From assembly GCF_965638725.1 (NCBI RefSeq), contig NC_134961.1:3100001-3164000 (forward strand): a stretch of DNA of 64,000 bases, in the 5' to 3' direction. The translations under genes were made by a program, and so were the position numbers. Origin of the DNA: Aptenodytes patagonicus (lineage: Eukaryota; Chordata; Aves; Sphenisciformes; Spheniscidae). This document shows, in pieces, positions 52,701 through 59,590 of the stretch (positions are counted from its first letter, which is position 1; every line of letters begins with the position of its first letter). Under the pieces are notes generated by a model. The model was not told the origin of the DNA, made no database searches, and saw only the letters and a program-made list of their open reading frames with translations.

Positions 52701-53182
52701 CTTCAGAAGAAAATGGGATATGGCACCATTTTAGGCACGCCACATGAAATTCCACCTGAACACAAGAAAACTTTTTTAATGTGAGGGTGGTCAAACACTG
52801 AAACAAGTTGACCAGAGAGGTTGTGGAATCTCCATTCGTGGAGATAACTCAACACCTGGCTGGACAAGGTCCAGGGCAACCTGTCCTAGCTGACCCTACT
52901 TGAGCAGGCTGGTTGGACAAAAGGATCTCAAGGTGTCCCTTCCAACCTCAACAGTTCTGTGGTTCTGTGAAATTTCCACTGACATGTAGTTCTTCTCTTC
53001 TCTCTTCTCTTTTCTAGGTGGTGGATTCCCAGCTGGCTTGCATGATGAATGAGAACAGCATAGATTACATATCTCGTTTTAATGACCTTGCCCAGGAACT
53101 GTCAATACCTGAGCCAACCCGCAGGGAAATTCTGTTTGATGGAGGAGGAGGTGGTCCCCCAATTGGGGATCTCTCACAGTGA
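7389..53182 (+). CDS. CRAMP1: CRAMP1 (cramped chromatin regulator homologue 1), spliced CDS of 20 coding exons
   Basis: CRAMP1 is the vertebrate homologue of Drosophila cramped, a nuclear SANT-domain protein linked to Polycomb-type silencing and, in recent work, to transcription of linker histone H1 genes. The joined exons give 1326 residues, compared with about 1269 for the human protein as I recall it. The N terminus (1-155) is acidic and rich in Ser, Gly and Pro. The SANT/Myb-like domain covers about 160-233, with the tryptophans of RRQWESW and [11 protein letters not shown] conserved region follows to about 374, and then the 422-codon exon (375-796) holding the [14 protein letters not shown] and [13 protein letters not shown] segments. 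The rest is Ser/Pro-rich, with conserved [25 protein letters not shown] and a C-terminal [18 protein letters not shown] segment ending in DLSQ. The start is fixed by similarity to the human MTVKLG start and by an in-frame stop upstream. No frameshift or premature stop was found. Confidence 0.96.
10092..10418 (+). repeat. Unidentified dispersed repeat, copy A (partner in intron 6)
   Basis: This segment is clearly homologous, in the same orientation, to 25963-26267. The last ~150 bases of the pair differ at about 7 positions, nearly all transitions, while the first half is more divergent with small indels. I do not recognise it as CR1 or any other named element. The conserved part starts with an acceptor-like CTGTCTGTTGCAG. 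Confidence 0.9.
14920..14985. repeat. A/C-rich low-complexity tract
   Basis: This is a degenerate run of CCCCAAA, CAAACAA and CCACCCAA units. Similar A/C-rich tracts occur at about 28365-28405 and 37370-37430, all inside CRAMP1 introns. Confidence 0.8.
17431..17624 (+). CDS. CRAMP1: CRAMP1 coding exon 2, start of SANT domain
   Basis: This exon covers residues 117-181. It holds a Ser/Gly/Asn-rich linker, the basic [12 protein letters not shown] and the first helix of the SANT domain ([18 protein letters not shown]). It ends in phase 0 before GTACAT. The acceptor is a triple tandem: AG occurs at 17429-17430, 17432-17433 and 17435-17436, each giving a legal in-frame join. Confidence 0.95.
17625..19278 (+). 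other. CRAMP1: CRAMP1 intron 3
   Basis: This 1.65 kb AT-rich intron has several T and A homopolymer runs and no recognised element. It ends TTTATTCTTCAG. Confidence 0.9.
19279..19432 (+). CDS. CRAMP1: CRAMP1 coding exon 3, core of SANT domain
   Basis: This exon encodes [11 protein letters not shown] through [10 protein letters not shown] (residues 182-232 plus one base). It includes the Lys-rich KYKKKGKPA loop and the RHFYYRTW helix of the SANT fold. It agrees almost residue for residue with the human protein as I remember it. The donor is GTTAGT, phase 1. Confidence 0.97.
19433..22537 (+). other. CRAMP1: CRAMP1 intron 4
   Basis: This 3.1 kb intron carries one ~950 bp CR1 element in antisense orientation (19949-20895). 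The remainder is AT-rich and featureless. It ends CTACTTTTCAG. Confidence 0.9.
19949..20895 (-). mobile_element. CR1 LINE, 5'-truncated, antisense to CRAMP1
   Basis: The 3' end shows the typical CR1 terminus, which on the plus strand reads as repeated CATAGAAT. On the minus strand the element encodes the C-terminal part of the CR1 reverse transcriptase. It includes the catalytic FADD motif (20832-20821), then [32 protein letters not shown] and [17 protein letters not shown]. The frame is open from before FADD to about 20240, where one base seems to be missing from a C run. The remaining codons continue in another frame to the normal stop at 20032-20030. It is 5'-truncated within the polymerase domain, as most CR1 copies are, and so cannot move. 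The right edge is approximate. Confidence 0.95.
22538..22621 (+). CDS. CRAMP1: CRAMP1 coding exon 4
   Basis: This exon encodes [20 protein letters not shown] through KKIGG (84 bases, phase 1 at both ends), so skipping it would keep frame. The donor is T followed by GTGAGT. The split codon gives Cys. Confidence 0.96.
23275..23905 (-). mobile_element. CR1 LINE fragment, antisense to CRAMP1
   Basis: The 3' end is at 23275 (CATAGAATCAT on the plus strand). A frame on the minus strand encodes [35 protein letters not shown] and [20 protein letters not shown], the C-terminal part of CR1 reverse transcriptase. The frame stops early at 23467, after [12 protein letters not shown], so the copy is decayed. 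It differs enough from the intron 4 copy to be another subfamily. Confidence 0.93.
24708..24725. repeat. Poly(C) run, 18 bases
   Basis: An uninterrupted run of 18 C follows a T-rich tract in intron 5. The minus strand is poly(G) and hard to sequence, so the true length is uncertain. Confidence 0.9.
25366..25414 (+). CDS. CRAMP1: CRAMP1 coding exon 5
   Basis: This very short exon of 49 bases encodes [16 protein letters not shown]. It enters in phase 1 (split Cys) and leaves in phase 2 before GTAAGT. Both ends and the residues match human CRAMP1. Confidence 0.95.
25963..26267 (+). repeat. Unidentified dispersed repeat, copy B (partner in intron 2)
   Basis: This is homologous to 10092-10418 in direct orientation, about 15.9 kb away. 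The best part begins at the acceptor-like CTGTCTGTTGCAG and runs through CAGCAGCTGCTGACTTTTTGACTT at roughly 95% identity. After the AG both copies keep the same frame of about 40 codons to a shared TGA. No coding function is claimed. Confidence 0.9.
30019..30045. repeat. TAA/TGA trinucleotide microsatellite
   Basis: Four TAA/AAT-type units are followed by four or five GAT units inside intron 6. Confidence 0.85.
32713..32798 (+). CDS. CRAMP1: CRAMP1 coding exon 6
   Basis: This exon encodes [20 protein letters not shown] through LCDPD (86 bases, enters phase 2, leaves phase 1 before GTAAGT). It is essentially identical to the human sequence as remembered. Confidence 0.97.
32799..33540 (+). 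other. CRAMP1: CRAMP1 intron 7
   Basis: This 742-base intron has T-rich and (TTA)n runs near 33190-33230 and no recognised element. It ends CATCTCCCTTCAG. Confidence 0.95.
33541..33664 (+). CDS. CRAMP1: CRAMP1 coding exon 7
   Basis: This exon encodes [20 protein letters not shown] through [11 protein letters not shown] (124 bases, enters phase 1, leaves phase 2 before GTAATG). It is strongly conserved. Confidence 0.97.
33665..34831 (+). other. CRAMP1: CRAMP1 intron 8
   Basis: This 1.17 kb intron has a (G)9-10 run near 34395 and no recognised element. It ends CTCGCATACAG. Confidence 0.95.
34832..34913 (+). CDS. CRAMP1: CRAMP1 coding exon 8
   Basis: This exon encodes [20 protein letters not shown] and ALHEVRI (82 bases, enters phase 2, leaves phase 0). 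It is likely helical. The donor after ATT is GTATCCTTT, a perfect U12-type 5' splice site. A GT nine bases earlier (GAA followed by GTGCGT) would be a weak in-frame alternative that removes VRI. Confidence 0.96.
34914..35978 (+). other. CRAMP1: CRAMP1 intron 9, candidate U12-type (minor spliceosome) intron
   Basis: The 5' splice site GTATCCTTT (34914-34922) matches the U12 consensus exactly and fits the U2 consensus poorly. Near the 3' end TTCTTTGAC (35956-35964) matches the U12 branch-site consensus TTCCTTRAC at eight of nine positions. Its branch A at 35963 lies 15 bases before the end of the AG, inside the short range typical of U12 introns. A (T)21 run at 35880-35900 lies upstream. This is the only CRAMP1 intron in the window with such a donor. 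Confidence 0.88.
35979..37244 (+). CDS. CRAMP1: CRAMP1 coding exon 9, large exon
   Basis: This is a single exon of 1266 bases, residues 375-796, phase 0 at both ends. It begins [12 protein letters not shown] and continues with the conserved [20 protein letters not shown] and [19 protein letters not shown] poorly conserved Ser/Pro-rich middle contains Cys-rich [11 protein letters not shown] and [20 protein letters not shown]. The end, with [15 protein letters not shown] and [12 protein letters not shown], is conserved again. The donor is CCA followed by GTAAGT. Confidence 0.96.
37245..39672 (+). other. CRAMP1: CRAMP1 intron 10
   Basis: This 2.4 kb intron contains an A/C-rich tract near 37370-37430 and a short antisense CR1 3' fragment (37603-37695). 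The rest shows nothing recognisable. Confidence 0.9.
37603..37695 (-). mobile_element. CR1 LINE 3' end fragment
   Basis: The plus strand reads TATAGAACTAAAGAACAGCC, then AGGTTGGAAGGGACCTTGGA and ATCTGGTCCAACC. This is the reverse complement of a CR1 3' end, about 90 bases long and diverged. Confidence 0.8.
39673..39850 (+). CDS. CRAMP1: CRAMP1 coding exon 10
   Basis: This exon encodes [20 protein letters not shown] through [12 protein letters not shown] (178 bases, phase 0 in, phase 1 out before GTGAGT). The conserved part is [14 protein letters not shown]. The first residues differ from human. Confidence 0.95.
39851..43225 (+). other. CRAMP1: CRAMP1 intron 11
   Basis: This 3.4 kb AT-rich intron has one short sense CR1 3' end at about 41115-41178. 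No other element was recognised. Confidence 0.9.
41115..41178 (+). mobile_element. CR1 LINE 3' end fragment
   Basis: The sequence TTGGACTCGATGATCTTAGA followed by GGTCTTTTCCAGCCTTAATG and GTGATTCTATAG is a CR1 3' terminus in sense orientation, only about 60 bases long. Confidence 0.85.
43226..43407 (+). CDS. CRAMP1: CRAMP1 coding exon 11
   Basis: This exon encodes [18 protein letters not shown], then [20 protein letters not shown] and [14 protein letters not shown] (182 bases, phase 1 in, phase 0 out before GTAAGT). It is highly conserved with human. Confidence 0.96.
43408..44071 (+). other. CRAMP1: CRAMP1 intron 12
   Basis: This 664-base AT-rich intron contains nothing recognisable. It ends CTCTTGTCCAG. 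Confidence 0.95.
44072..44146 (+). CDS. CRAMP1: CRAMP1 coding exon 12
   Basis: This exon of 25 codons encodes [20 protein letters not shown] followed by PLVVQ. It is strongly basic in the middle, possibly a nuclear localisation or nucleic acid contact segment (inference). It is phase 0 at both ends, so it could be skipped without a frameshift. The donor is GTCAGA. Confidence 0.96.
44147..45379 (+). other. CRAMP1: CRAMP1 intron 13
   Basis: This 1.2 kb intron holds no recognised element. It ends TTTCTCCCACATAG. Confidence 0.95.
45380..45461 (+). CDS. CRAMP1: CRAMP1 coding exon 13
   Basis: This exon encodes [20 protein letters not shown] and LSNSSIT (82 bases, phase 0 in, phase 1 out before GTGAGT). 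It matches the human [10 protein letters not shown] region. Confidence 0.95.
45462..46176 (+). other. CRAMP1: CRAMP1 intron 14
   Basis: This 715-base AT-rich intron holds no recognised element. It ends CCTTCACCCTAG. Confidence 0.95.
46177..46281 (+). CDS. CRAMP1: CRAMP1 coding exon 14
   Basis: This exon encodes [20 protein letters not shown] and [15 protein letters not shown] (105 bases, phase 1 at both ends). The donor is A followed by GTAAGT. Confidence 0.96.
46282..47276 (+). other. CRAMP1: CRAMP1 intron 15
   Basis: This 995-base intron holds a purine-rich patch near 46970-47010 and no recognised element. An acceptor-like TTCCTAG near 46362 has no convincing exon after it. Confidence 0.9.
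47277..47455 (+). CDS. CRAMP1: CRAMP1 coding exon 15
   Basis: This exon encodes [20 protein letters not shown], then [20 protein letters not shown] and ends ITTVE (179 bases, phase 1 in, phase 0 out before GTCAGT). The human protein keeps AIDLAATSAGI here but is more diverged afterwards. Confidence 0.94.
47456..48028 (+). other. CRAMP1: CRAMP1 intron 16
   Basis: This 573-base intron holds nothing recognisable. It ends TTGTGCTTCTAG. Confidence 0.95.
48029..48109 (+). CDS. CRAMP1: CRAMP1 coding exon 16
   Basis: This exon of 27 codons ([20 protein letters not shown] to DGFQ) is phase 0 at both ends. The human counterpart reads GGSDPFVSIPSRPEQEPVAD, so this is among the least conserved exons. 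The donor is GTAGAG, weaker than its neighbours. Confidence 0.92.
48110..49475 (+). other. CRAMP1: CRAMP1 intron 17
   Basis: This 1.4 kb AT-rich intron has T and A homopolymers and no recognised element. It ends CTTGTAACAG. Confidence 0.95.
49476..49710 (+). CDS. CRAMP1: CRAMP1 coding exon 17
   Basis: This exon encodes [20 protein letters not shown], a Ser/Pro stretch, then [20 protein letters not shown] and [15 protein letters not shown] (235 bases, phase 0 in, phase 1 out before GTAAGT). It is strongly conserved. Confidence 0.97.
49994..50158 (+). CDS. CRAMP1: CRAMP1 coding exon 18
   Basis: This exon encodes [20 protein letters not shown], a Ser/Pro stretch, [20 protein letters not shown] and LSSLF (165 bases, phase 1 at both ends). 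It is conserved with human. Intron 18 before it (49711-49993) is only 283 bases. Confidence 0.96.
50159..50807 (+). other. CRAMP1: CRAMP1 intron 19
   Basis: This 649-base intron has a poly(A) run of about 20 bases near 50207-50227. No recognised element is present. It ends TTCTTTATAG. Confidence 0.95.
50808..50953 (+). CDS. CRAMP1: CRAMP1 coding exon 19
   Basis: This exon encodes [40 protein letters not shown] and RSLADVAE (146 bases, phase 1 in, phase 0 out before GTATGT). It is very highly conserved. Confidence 0.97.
51500..52368 (+). mobile_element. CR1 LINE, old sense-strand copy with degraded ORF
   Basis: Plus-strand sequence matches the C-terminal part of CR1: AGTACCTGGGCATCTTGACA, CAAGCTGAACATGAGCCA, AGTTCAGCAGAGGGCCACCA and AAAAACTTTTTCACCCTGAG. 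The reading frame is broken by several stops and indels. The 3' end is lost in diverged sequence near 52368. The left edge is approximate. Confidence 0.88.
52737..52970 (+). mobile_element. CR1 LINE 3' fragment
   Basis: This is a second sense CR1 fragment, ending CTTCCAACCTCAACAGTTCT then GTGGTTCTGTG, a typical CR1 3' end. It lies about 370 bases after the first and differs from it, so it is a separate insertion. Confidence 0.88.
53018..53182 (+). CDS. CRAMP1: CRAMP1 terminal coding exon (coding exon 20)
   Basis: This exon encodes [38 protein letters not shown] and [16 protein letters not shown], then TGA at 53180-53182. The DVAEVVDSQL segment crosses the last junction. The conserved helical segment suggests a protein contact surface (inference). 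The end agrees with human SDLSQ. Confidence 0.97.
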   Translation: MVDSQLACMMNENSIDYISRFNDLAQELSIPEPTRREILFDGGGGGPPIGDLSQ

Positions 53183-56100
53183 GTGTATGAGACCAGCAGG
53201 CTGGTGTAGACTGTTCAGCTAAAGTTGGAGCTTGCAGCGCTGGATCATGGCAAGGGCAGGTTGCAGAGAAGCAGCTGAGGCTCAGTTGTCCCTGTCTTGT
53301 GCGCTTCTTTCTAAAAGATAAGCATTGTCTTCAAAGGTCTGAAGAAGTACTTGTAAGTCCTGGAATGTGCAATATACTTGGAACAACGAAACATGGCGTA
53401 GTATTACAGGAAATGGTGTGTCCCCTGCATCAGCGATGTAAGATGGCAGGTTTATGGGACAGTCCTGGACTTGTACTTTGGAATGGCCTAAGCAAGAAGC
53501 TTAAGCAGGGAAGGGTATTGCCAGAAGCTCCCCTACGCGAATTATTTTTTGCGTAGTAATCAAAATGCCATGATTTGGGATCCACATTGAAGTTTTGGAG
53601 GATGAAGGGTGGGGGTGGGTATGGGAACCATTTTGCATCTTGACATGTCCTAGTTGGCACTCTTTTTATCAACCAGTCAAACTGAAGTTTCTTGCACTCT
53701 CTTCAAAGGCGCTGCAACTCTACGATGCTTCGTTTTTATAGACCATTCTGTTTCTTTGGCTATGTTTTGTTGTTTGACCATTCCAGCAGGGGCACGTACC
53801 TGTTTTCTTGTTTTGTAGGGGAGCTCTGATTCACCCTACTCCCAGTATTGCATGGATCCTTGGGGAGTTTCCTCTATTTTTAAACCCCATCACGTGTCAC
53901 AGTCATCATCATCCTGACTGCACTCATATTCTCCACCTTTGAGATTCTTCATCGCATTGCACAGTTCACCCCATGAGTGGGAGAGTGCTTTGTTTGCTTT
54001 CCCTGAAGAACGGTTGCTTTTTAAGTCAGGAGACACTGCAAAAGAGCTTACTGGAGTCATTATGAAAGCTTTGTCATAATTAGTCTTGGCTTTGCTGGAA
54101 ACCTGTATATATTGCCATCTTTCTTCACAAAAACTGAGGATTTACCTGGGAGAGGAAATAGGAAAGAATATTGTCATGTATAGAAACAAATAATATGTGA
54201 ATGCTAAAGTTGTTAAGATCTGTTTTGTGTCATGAAGAGGAGAGGTGTCAAGCCCTAGCTTAAGCCCTTAGTCCTTCCTTATTTCCTCCTTGTTCTGTGA
54301 ATTCCAGGTGCTCTGTAGTACCTCAGGGCATCATTTTTCATTATAGTCACTCCCAGGCACTAGTGGATCTGGTACTCCATCTACTAAATCCCTATGCATT
54401 TAATGTTAGTGTTCCAATATTTGAAAGACCCAGATCCTGATACCAGCGGGTTCAAAGGAATAGAAAGTTACTTTCTCTACAGCTGGTTGTCCGTCGATTC
54501 TACCTTTATAACTCAGGAGACTTTTCCTATTTCCTTTCCTGCTGGTCACGAGGGAGAATACCTTTATTGTGCCCCTTTTTTTTAAGCACTTGTCTGCTTC
54601 TCCAGTAAGAGGATGTCCCTTGGCCGTTTTAAGTAGCTCTGAACTTATCCAAGGGACTAGTCCTATATAAACCTCAACTTTATATTATTAATAAATAAAC
54701 AAAACTTCTCCATCTCTTAGGCTATTATCAGGGGTTCATTTTCCCAACTTGCACTATACTTGGTGGATGTAGTTCTACCTGCCTTTAGCTACTTTTACAA
54801 GGCATTTGACTGGGAGTTTCTTCTTGTAACCTTGCTCACGATGCACTGATTGGATTTGCTGTTTTCCCAGTCACTTTACCCTGCTTTCTGCAGATTTTTT
54901 TTTTAACCGCTATGTAGTTTGCCTTATGCTTTCTGTCATTAAGAGGAAAATGTAACACGTTTTCTGATGCACCTTTTGTGTGGCCCAGAGCAACCTTCCT
55001 GATTTCACTCAAAAAGTAGTGAGATTTGGATGACATTCCAAGACCCCACGTATCAGGTTGCTACATTCTCCTCCAACGTAGGAACCATACGGATGTGTAA
55101 AAACAGCGTTAGTACAATTAGATGTTCCCAACAGGGAGGCAAACCTGTATTACTAGCAAGAAAACAATCATGACTAGAAGAATGGAGAATTTAATACCTG
55201 TGGGCTAACTTTGTATTCTGACTGCATGTCATGTGGGATATTAAGTCCTTCTGTCATTATTCCTCTTTCATTATTCTTACAGAGCCTTGTTTGACAATTC
55301 TGATGCAATTATCAGGAAATCATGTAAACCTAGAATACAAAAAGTTGAAGGCTGTCAGAAACATGAAGCTGAGGAGTGTATCGTTCTCAGCATTCATCCT
55401 TGGTATGGAGAGGATACCCATTAATCTCAAGAGTCATTCCCTCTAAAACTTTTACGTTTCACTTAGAGTTGAGCTGTATTTTGGTTCGGCCTTTCCCAGC
55501 TTGTTTCCTCTTGGTTTTGGCTTCTTAACGTTAGTAATGCTGATTATCCTATATGCTGTACCTCCAAAAATCCTTCGGACTTGCAGGACAAAAGTAGAGG
55601 GCTCCTACTGTACCTGTGGATTATGGGACATGCAGGAGGAGATGTTGATACATTCTAATCAAGTACTGTATTAAAAAAAAAAATCTGAACTCTCATTCTT
55701 AAACTTCTGAATATTGAAAGACCAGCCTGATGGTCTACAGTGTATTTACGTAGCTTGACAAGCATTTCCTCTGTATCGATGCTGGTAGCGGAGTGGATGT
55801 GACGCTGGTTTTGACTCTTGGGTTGCCTAGAATAAGTGCCAGTGTTGCTGCGCCTATATGGCAGAGCACTTCATCGATGAAGATCTGTGAAGACTTTCTG
55901 CCGCCTGATACGGGGAGCTGTCAAGCTGCCCTTTCTCAGCCCATTCAGTTGCCATAGGGGAATAATAGAATTGCAGAATGAAGTCAGCACAGTGGCTATT
56001 TTTAACGATGCCATGAGATCAGAAAACGTTAATATCCTGAACCTTTGCAAGTAGACTTGGACTGCCAAGTCATAACAAAAGTGGAAATGACAGAGGTCAG

Positions 56101-56435
56101 TTCAGCACTCAGAATTTTGTGGTTAGAAATGTGTTTGGCATCAGCCTCTTAAAAGTTGTTATTATGAAACAGAATTTGGTTTCAGAAATGTCATGCTTTG
56201 CAAACTGCAGTTTAATAATAAAGCCCTTTCAGGACAAGTAAGTCTTATCAGGGAAAAACGTGAAAATAACGTAGATCATTGCGGTAATTTTGAATTGATG
56301 CAGAATTTGTTATCCTTATTATGTGAAAGGTCACTTAAACCCACCTCTGATTCCACCAGTTCTAGATTTCAGGTGGATGTGCTTTACAATACTAATCATC
56401 ATCAGTTTGTGCCTAAGACTGCTAAGTGAAAAATC

Positions 56436-56454
56436 GGGGTGGGGTGGGTGGGTG
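56436..56454 (+). other. G-quadruplex motif in CRAMP1 3' UTR
   Basis: Four runs of three or four G are separated by single T (GGGGTGGGGTGGGTGGG). A further GGAGGTGGGTGGGGG follows to 56470. The G-rich strand is the sense strand, so the RNA could fold. Single-base loops are predicted to give a stable structure. Confidence 0.8.
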
Positions 56455-56472
56455 TAGGAGGTGGGTGGGGGT

Positions 56473-56562
56473 ATGTATATACACACACACACTATATGTA
56501 TATATGTACACACACACGTATATATGTATGCTTGTGTGTGTGTGTGTATATATATATTTTTT
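56473..56562. repeat. Compound CA/TG/TATG microsatellite, self-complementary
   Basis: Blocks of TATA, (AC)n, TATATG, (CA)n, then (TG)n and (TA)n follow one another. The AC block near 56480-56492 and the TG block near 56533-56548 are complementary, so a hairpin can form. Confidence 0.88.
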
Positions 56563-57720
56563 GTAGAACACAAAACTCTTTCAATTTTAATTATTTCAGC
56601 TTCCCCAACAGAAGTAACAAAATCCGTATGTGTAACAATGTCAGCCTATCCTAAGCAAACATTCCAGCAAGTTATACTGAAATGCACGCAGGATTGTTTT
56701 TGAGGTAAACAGGACTTCGTTAGCTTAATAGCTTCTTGGGGCACTGTAAGGTGGTTGGAGAGGACAAATGGACACTAACAACCTCCAGTTCTAGTATTAA
56801 TTGCTCTAGGCTTTCCCCGTGTTGGATTAGTGACTATATATAATAAGGAAGTTCTGAGTAGCTCAGCAAGGTGAATGGCAGAAAATTCAGTCTTTGTTGC
56901 CATCATAGTCTGGGTGAAAAGCAGTACTGCATCCTAAGAGTTCGATCTACCCATGTGTGCGCTAACTGGGTTTTCTGCTGGGTGTTGCATCCTGATTACC
57001 CACACAATTCATTTATCCTTTATCACTAAATCTACTAAGCATAGGAATACTAATTGGTTTTAATATGGCATTGTTAAGCCTTTTCTTGACACCCCTCTTT
57101 GTATTTCTAAATGGAATTAAATGGCTTGGATCAAATCTAATCTATAAAGACATCTCATTTACTGACTCCGCAGATCCCAGAGTGGAAATTACGTTGCATT
57201 TTGTTTTTTACACTCAGACTTTGGATGCATTTATAAGGAAAGTACTGCACTTTTTTTTAACCTTTTCAAACCTTTGAATCTCTTAATTTCACAGCAAGTT
57301 GTAAATGTTAACTAAGTGAAACCTTGGCAAGCACTACGGCAATAAGTTATCATTAATTACTGAAACATGGTAACTGCTTTAGAGCTTATGGTTCTGGCAG
57401 CAAAATTTAATGCTGTTTCTTTTAATAATAGTTAAGCCATATCATCTAAGGTTTCTGGCTTGTTTGAGATGTGAATTTGTTTTATAGATTATAAATATAC
57501 CTATATAGTGTATGTATAAAGCAGAATGCCTGTCCTTACTGATTATTTTTTGTACCATATTGTAAATTATATTATTTATTCTTTACCAATTTTGGAAAAA
57601 GGTGTTTTGGTTATTTAATATAATATACAAAAGCTGTTAAACTTCCTCTGTTTAAATTTCCAATTCAACTTGTAAAGCTGTTTTTATTCTTGTGCATAAA
57701 TACATACTAATACTTGGTCT

Positions 57721-59590
57721 AACTTATGTCCAGTGTGTTACTTGCCCTTCACGCCCTATCAGATTTTTCCATTAACCTTTATTTACATAACAGTGGCCCC
57801 TGGGGGGGTGTCTAAAAATTTGTCCGTAAGGCCAAGCCTTCCGAGGTGAAATTCTAGTTTCAGTGAAATCACTGGCATAACTTCCACTGACATCTCCCAT
57901 CCCAGAATTTTCATGGTTTTCACCACAGTGAGAGGTTTTGGTTGGGTTTGTTTTTGCTTTGCAGCTTCCATTCCCAGTAGCGTCCGCTAATTGTGCGCGT
58001 CAGAAATGGGTCAAACCAGAGGGCTGTCTGTCCTGAACGTCCTCTCTTTGTCCATGGTCACCTGTAACAAGGGGAAGAAAGGAAAAAAACCAACCAACCA
58101 ACCAACAAAAAAAACTACCAAGCAAAAGGGTACAATAAAAAGGGTATCGTATATCTTGGTTTGGGTTTTTTTTCCCCCTAGGTTGTTTTTTTTCCTTCAC
58201 AGCTTCAGATAAGCAGGAACTTAGATGTAGAGGTGGTATTCAGGCCATCATGTTTTATATAGCCACTACCAGAAAAACTTTTTCACCTTGAGGACAGTCA
58301 GGCAGGGGAACAGGTTGCCCAGAGAGGTTGTGCAGTGTCTCTCTTCAGAGCTTTCCAAGACAAAACTGAATAAAGCCCAGAGGATGCTGGTCTGATCTAG
58401 CTCACCCTGCTTTGAGCAGGAGGTTAGACTCTAGTCCTGAGGTTCCTTTCAAGCTGAATTATCCTGTGATCTTTGTCATGAACTAATTCCTTTTGGTACA
58501 CATTTAGGATTTTGGTCTCTGCAATATGCAATGGCAGCGTTAGTTTAATTACGCGTTGAGAAAGTGCAAGAGTGTTCTTAAAACTAGATGATAAGAAATG
58601 AGGAACGTTTTAAAAAGCTCAACACAAACCCGCGTAGTAATATTCTTTGATGCTTCCTTTCCATCCAAAGAGTGAGGACTTATCTCTACCACTTGTGTAC
58701 TGAGAAAACTGGACTGCGTGACCAAGTTTGAGCTCTTTCCGTGCAGCTTCTCAGCTCTACCATGCTGTGACAAAGGCTCACAGCTAAGAGAGACCTTCAC
58801 TTCTTTCCCACCTTATGTCAAAGCTGGTACTGAATCCTACCACTTTCTTTTCTCACAGACTATCTAATTTTGCCCTTAATGACCAAAACTTAACACTGTC
58901 AAAACAGAAGGAATGAGTCGGAAGTAACAAATGATTAGTAAAGTAAGAAATGGAGCAAAGCAAGATGTTGCAGTTAGAGTGCACATTTTTGGTGTGGTGG
59001 TGTTTTGTTTGAGGTTTTTTTTAATCCTTCAAGACAAAAGCAGCAGTACGGCTGCTTCCAAATTTACTTCTTGGCATATGGAAAGCTGTGGAGCCATTAA
59101 GTAAAATCTCCAGCTGAAAAAGTTAACTTGTAATGTTACTATCAACCAAAAACGTTTGGCTAAAACGGCCATGCAACTGTTGGCTCCTCGAGTGTAACTG
59201 TACCAGCTCCTGGGAGCGCAGGTTCTCCAGGAAACCAGTGGCTTTCGCGTGGCAGTTGCCCAGCGCTGCTTCAGCCGTGAGCGATTTACGGACACCGTTT
59301 CCCGGGACAGGGACCGAGGTGAATTCTAGCAGGTGGATTGTTTATTGTCAGGTTGCACGCTGGGGTCGATAGCTGTGTATGCACGTTGCCTCCCCACCAG
59401 CTGCGCTTCGTGAGACTGAGGTGTGACCCTCTCCTCTCCTCTCCTCTCCGACAAAGCTGGGTGAAGCGTCAGAGGTTCCCAACAGACGCGGTGCTGAAGT
59501 CACCAGGTTATAAAGTCGCCTCTGCGGTTACTCCTTATGGTGGTTTTCCTCCTGCGTTTCGCTTTACCTTGACGTTTTTGGGTGAAATGC
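57721..59590. other. Intergenic region between CRAMP1 and JPT2
   Basis: No coding region was recognised. It holds an AACC tetranucleotide run (about 58090-58109), one CR1 fragment (58265-58475) and a CTCTC run (59429-59450). GC content rises towards the JPT2 island. Confidence 0.75.
58265..58475 (+). mobile_element. CR1 LINE 3' fragment
   Basis: The sequence from GAAAAACTTTTTCACCTTGA to GAATTATCCTGTGATC is a CR1 3' portion in sense orientation. It closely resembles the end of the intron 20 copy (about 52155-52368), so the two belong to the same subfamily. Confidence 0.9.

Larger units (their letters stand above)
50954..53017 (+). other. CRAMP1: CRAMP1 intron 20
   Basis: More than half of this 2.1 kb intron is old sense-strand CR1 sequence, in two pieces (about 51500-52368 and 52737-52970). 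It ends in a strong CT tract and TTTTCTAG. Confidence 0.92.
4400..57720 (+). other. CRAMP1: CRAMP1 gene, whole transcription unit (ends approximate)
   Basis: The unit spans one non-coding and 20 coding exons. All introns have GT-AG ends. Intron 9 alone has a U12-type donor. The gene lies directly upstream of JPT2 in the same orientation, which matches the order in mammals. The left end is set by the CpG island and the right end by the loss of 3' UTR-like sequence after a CATAAA at 57695-57700; both are approximate. Confidence 0.8.
53183..57720 (+). other. CRAMP1: CRAMP1 3' UTR (3' end approximate)
   Basis: About 4.5 kb of non-coding sequence follows the stop, with no recognised repeat element. 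AATAAA signals occur at 54690-54695 and 56217-56222. The last stretch (57480-57700) is very AT-rich and ends with CATAAA at 57695-57700, followed by TG-rich sequence, which suits a distal poly(A) site. A G-run motif and a CA/TG microsatellite lie at 56436-56562. The distal end is inferred; use of the proximal signals would give shorter forms. Confidence 0.6.
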
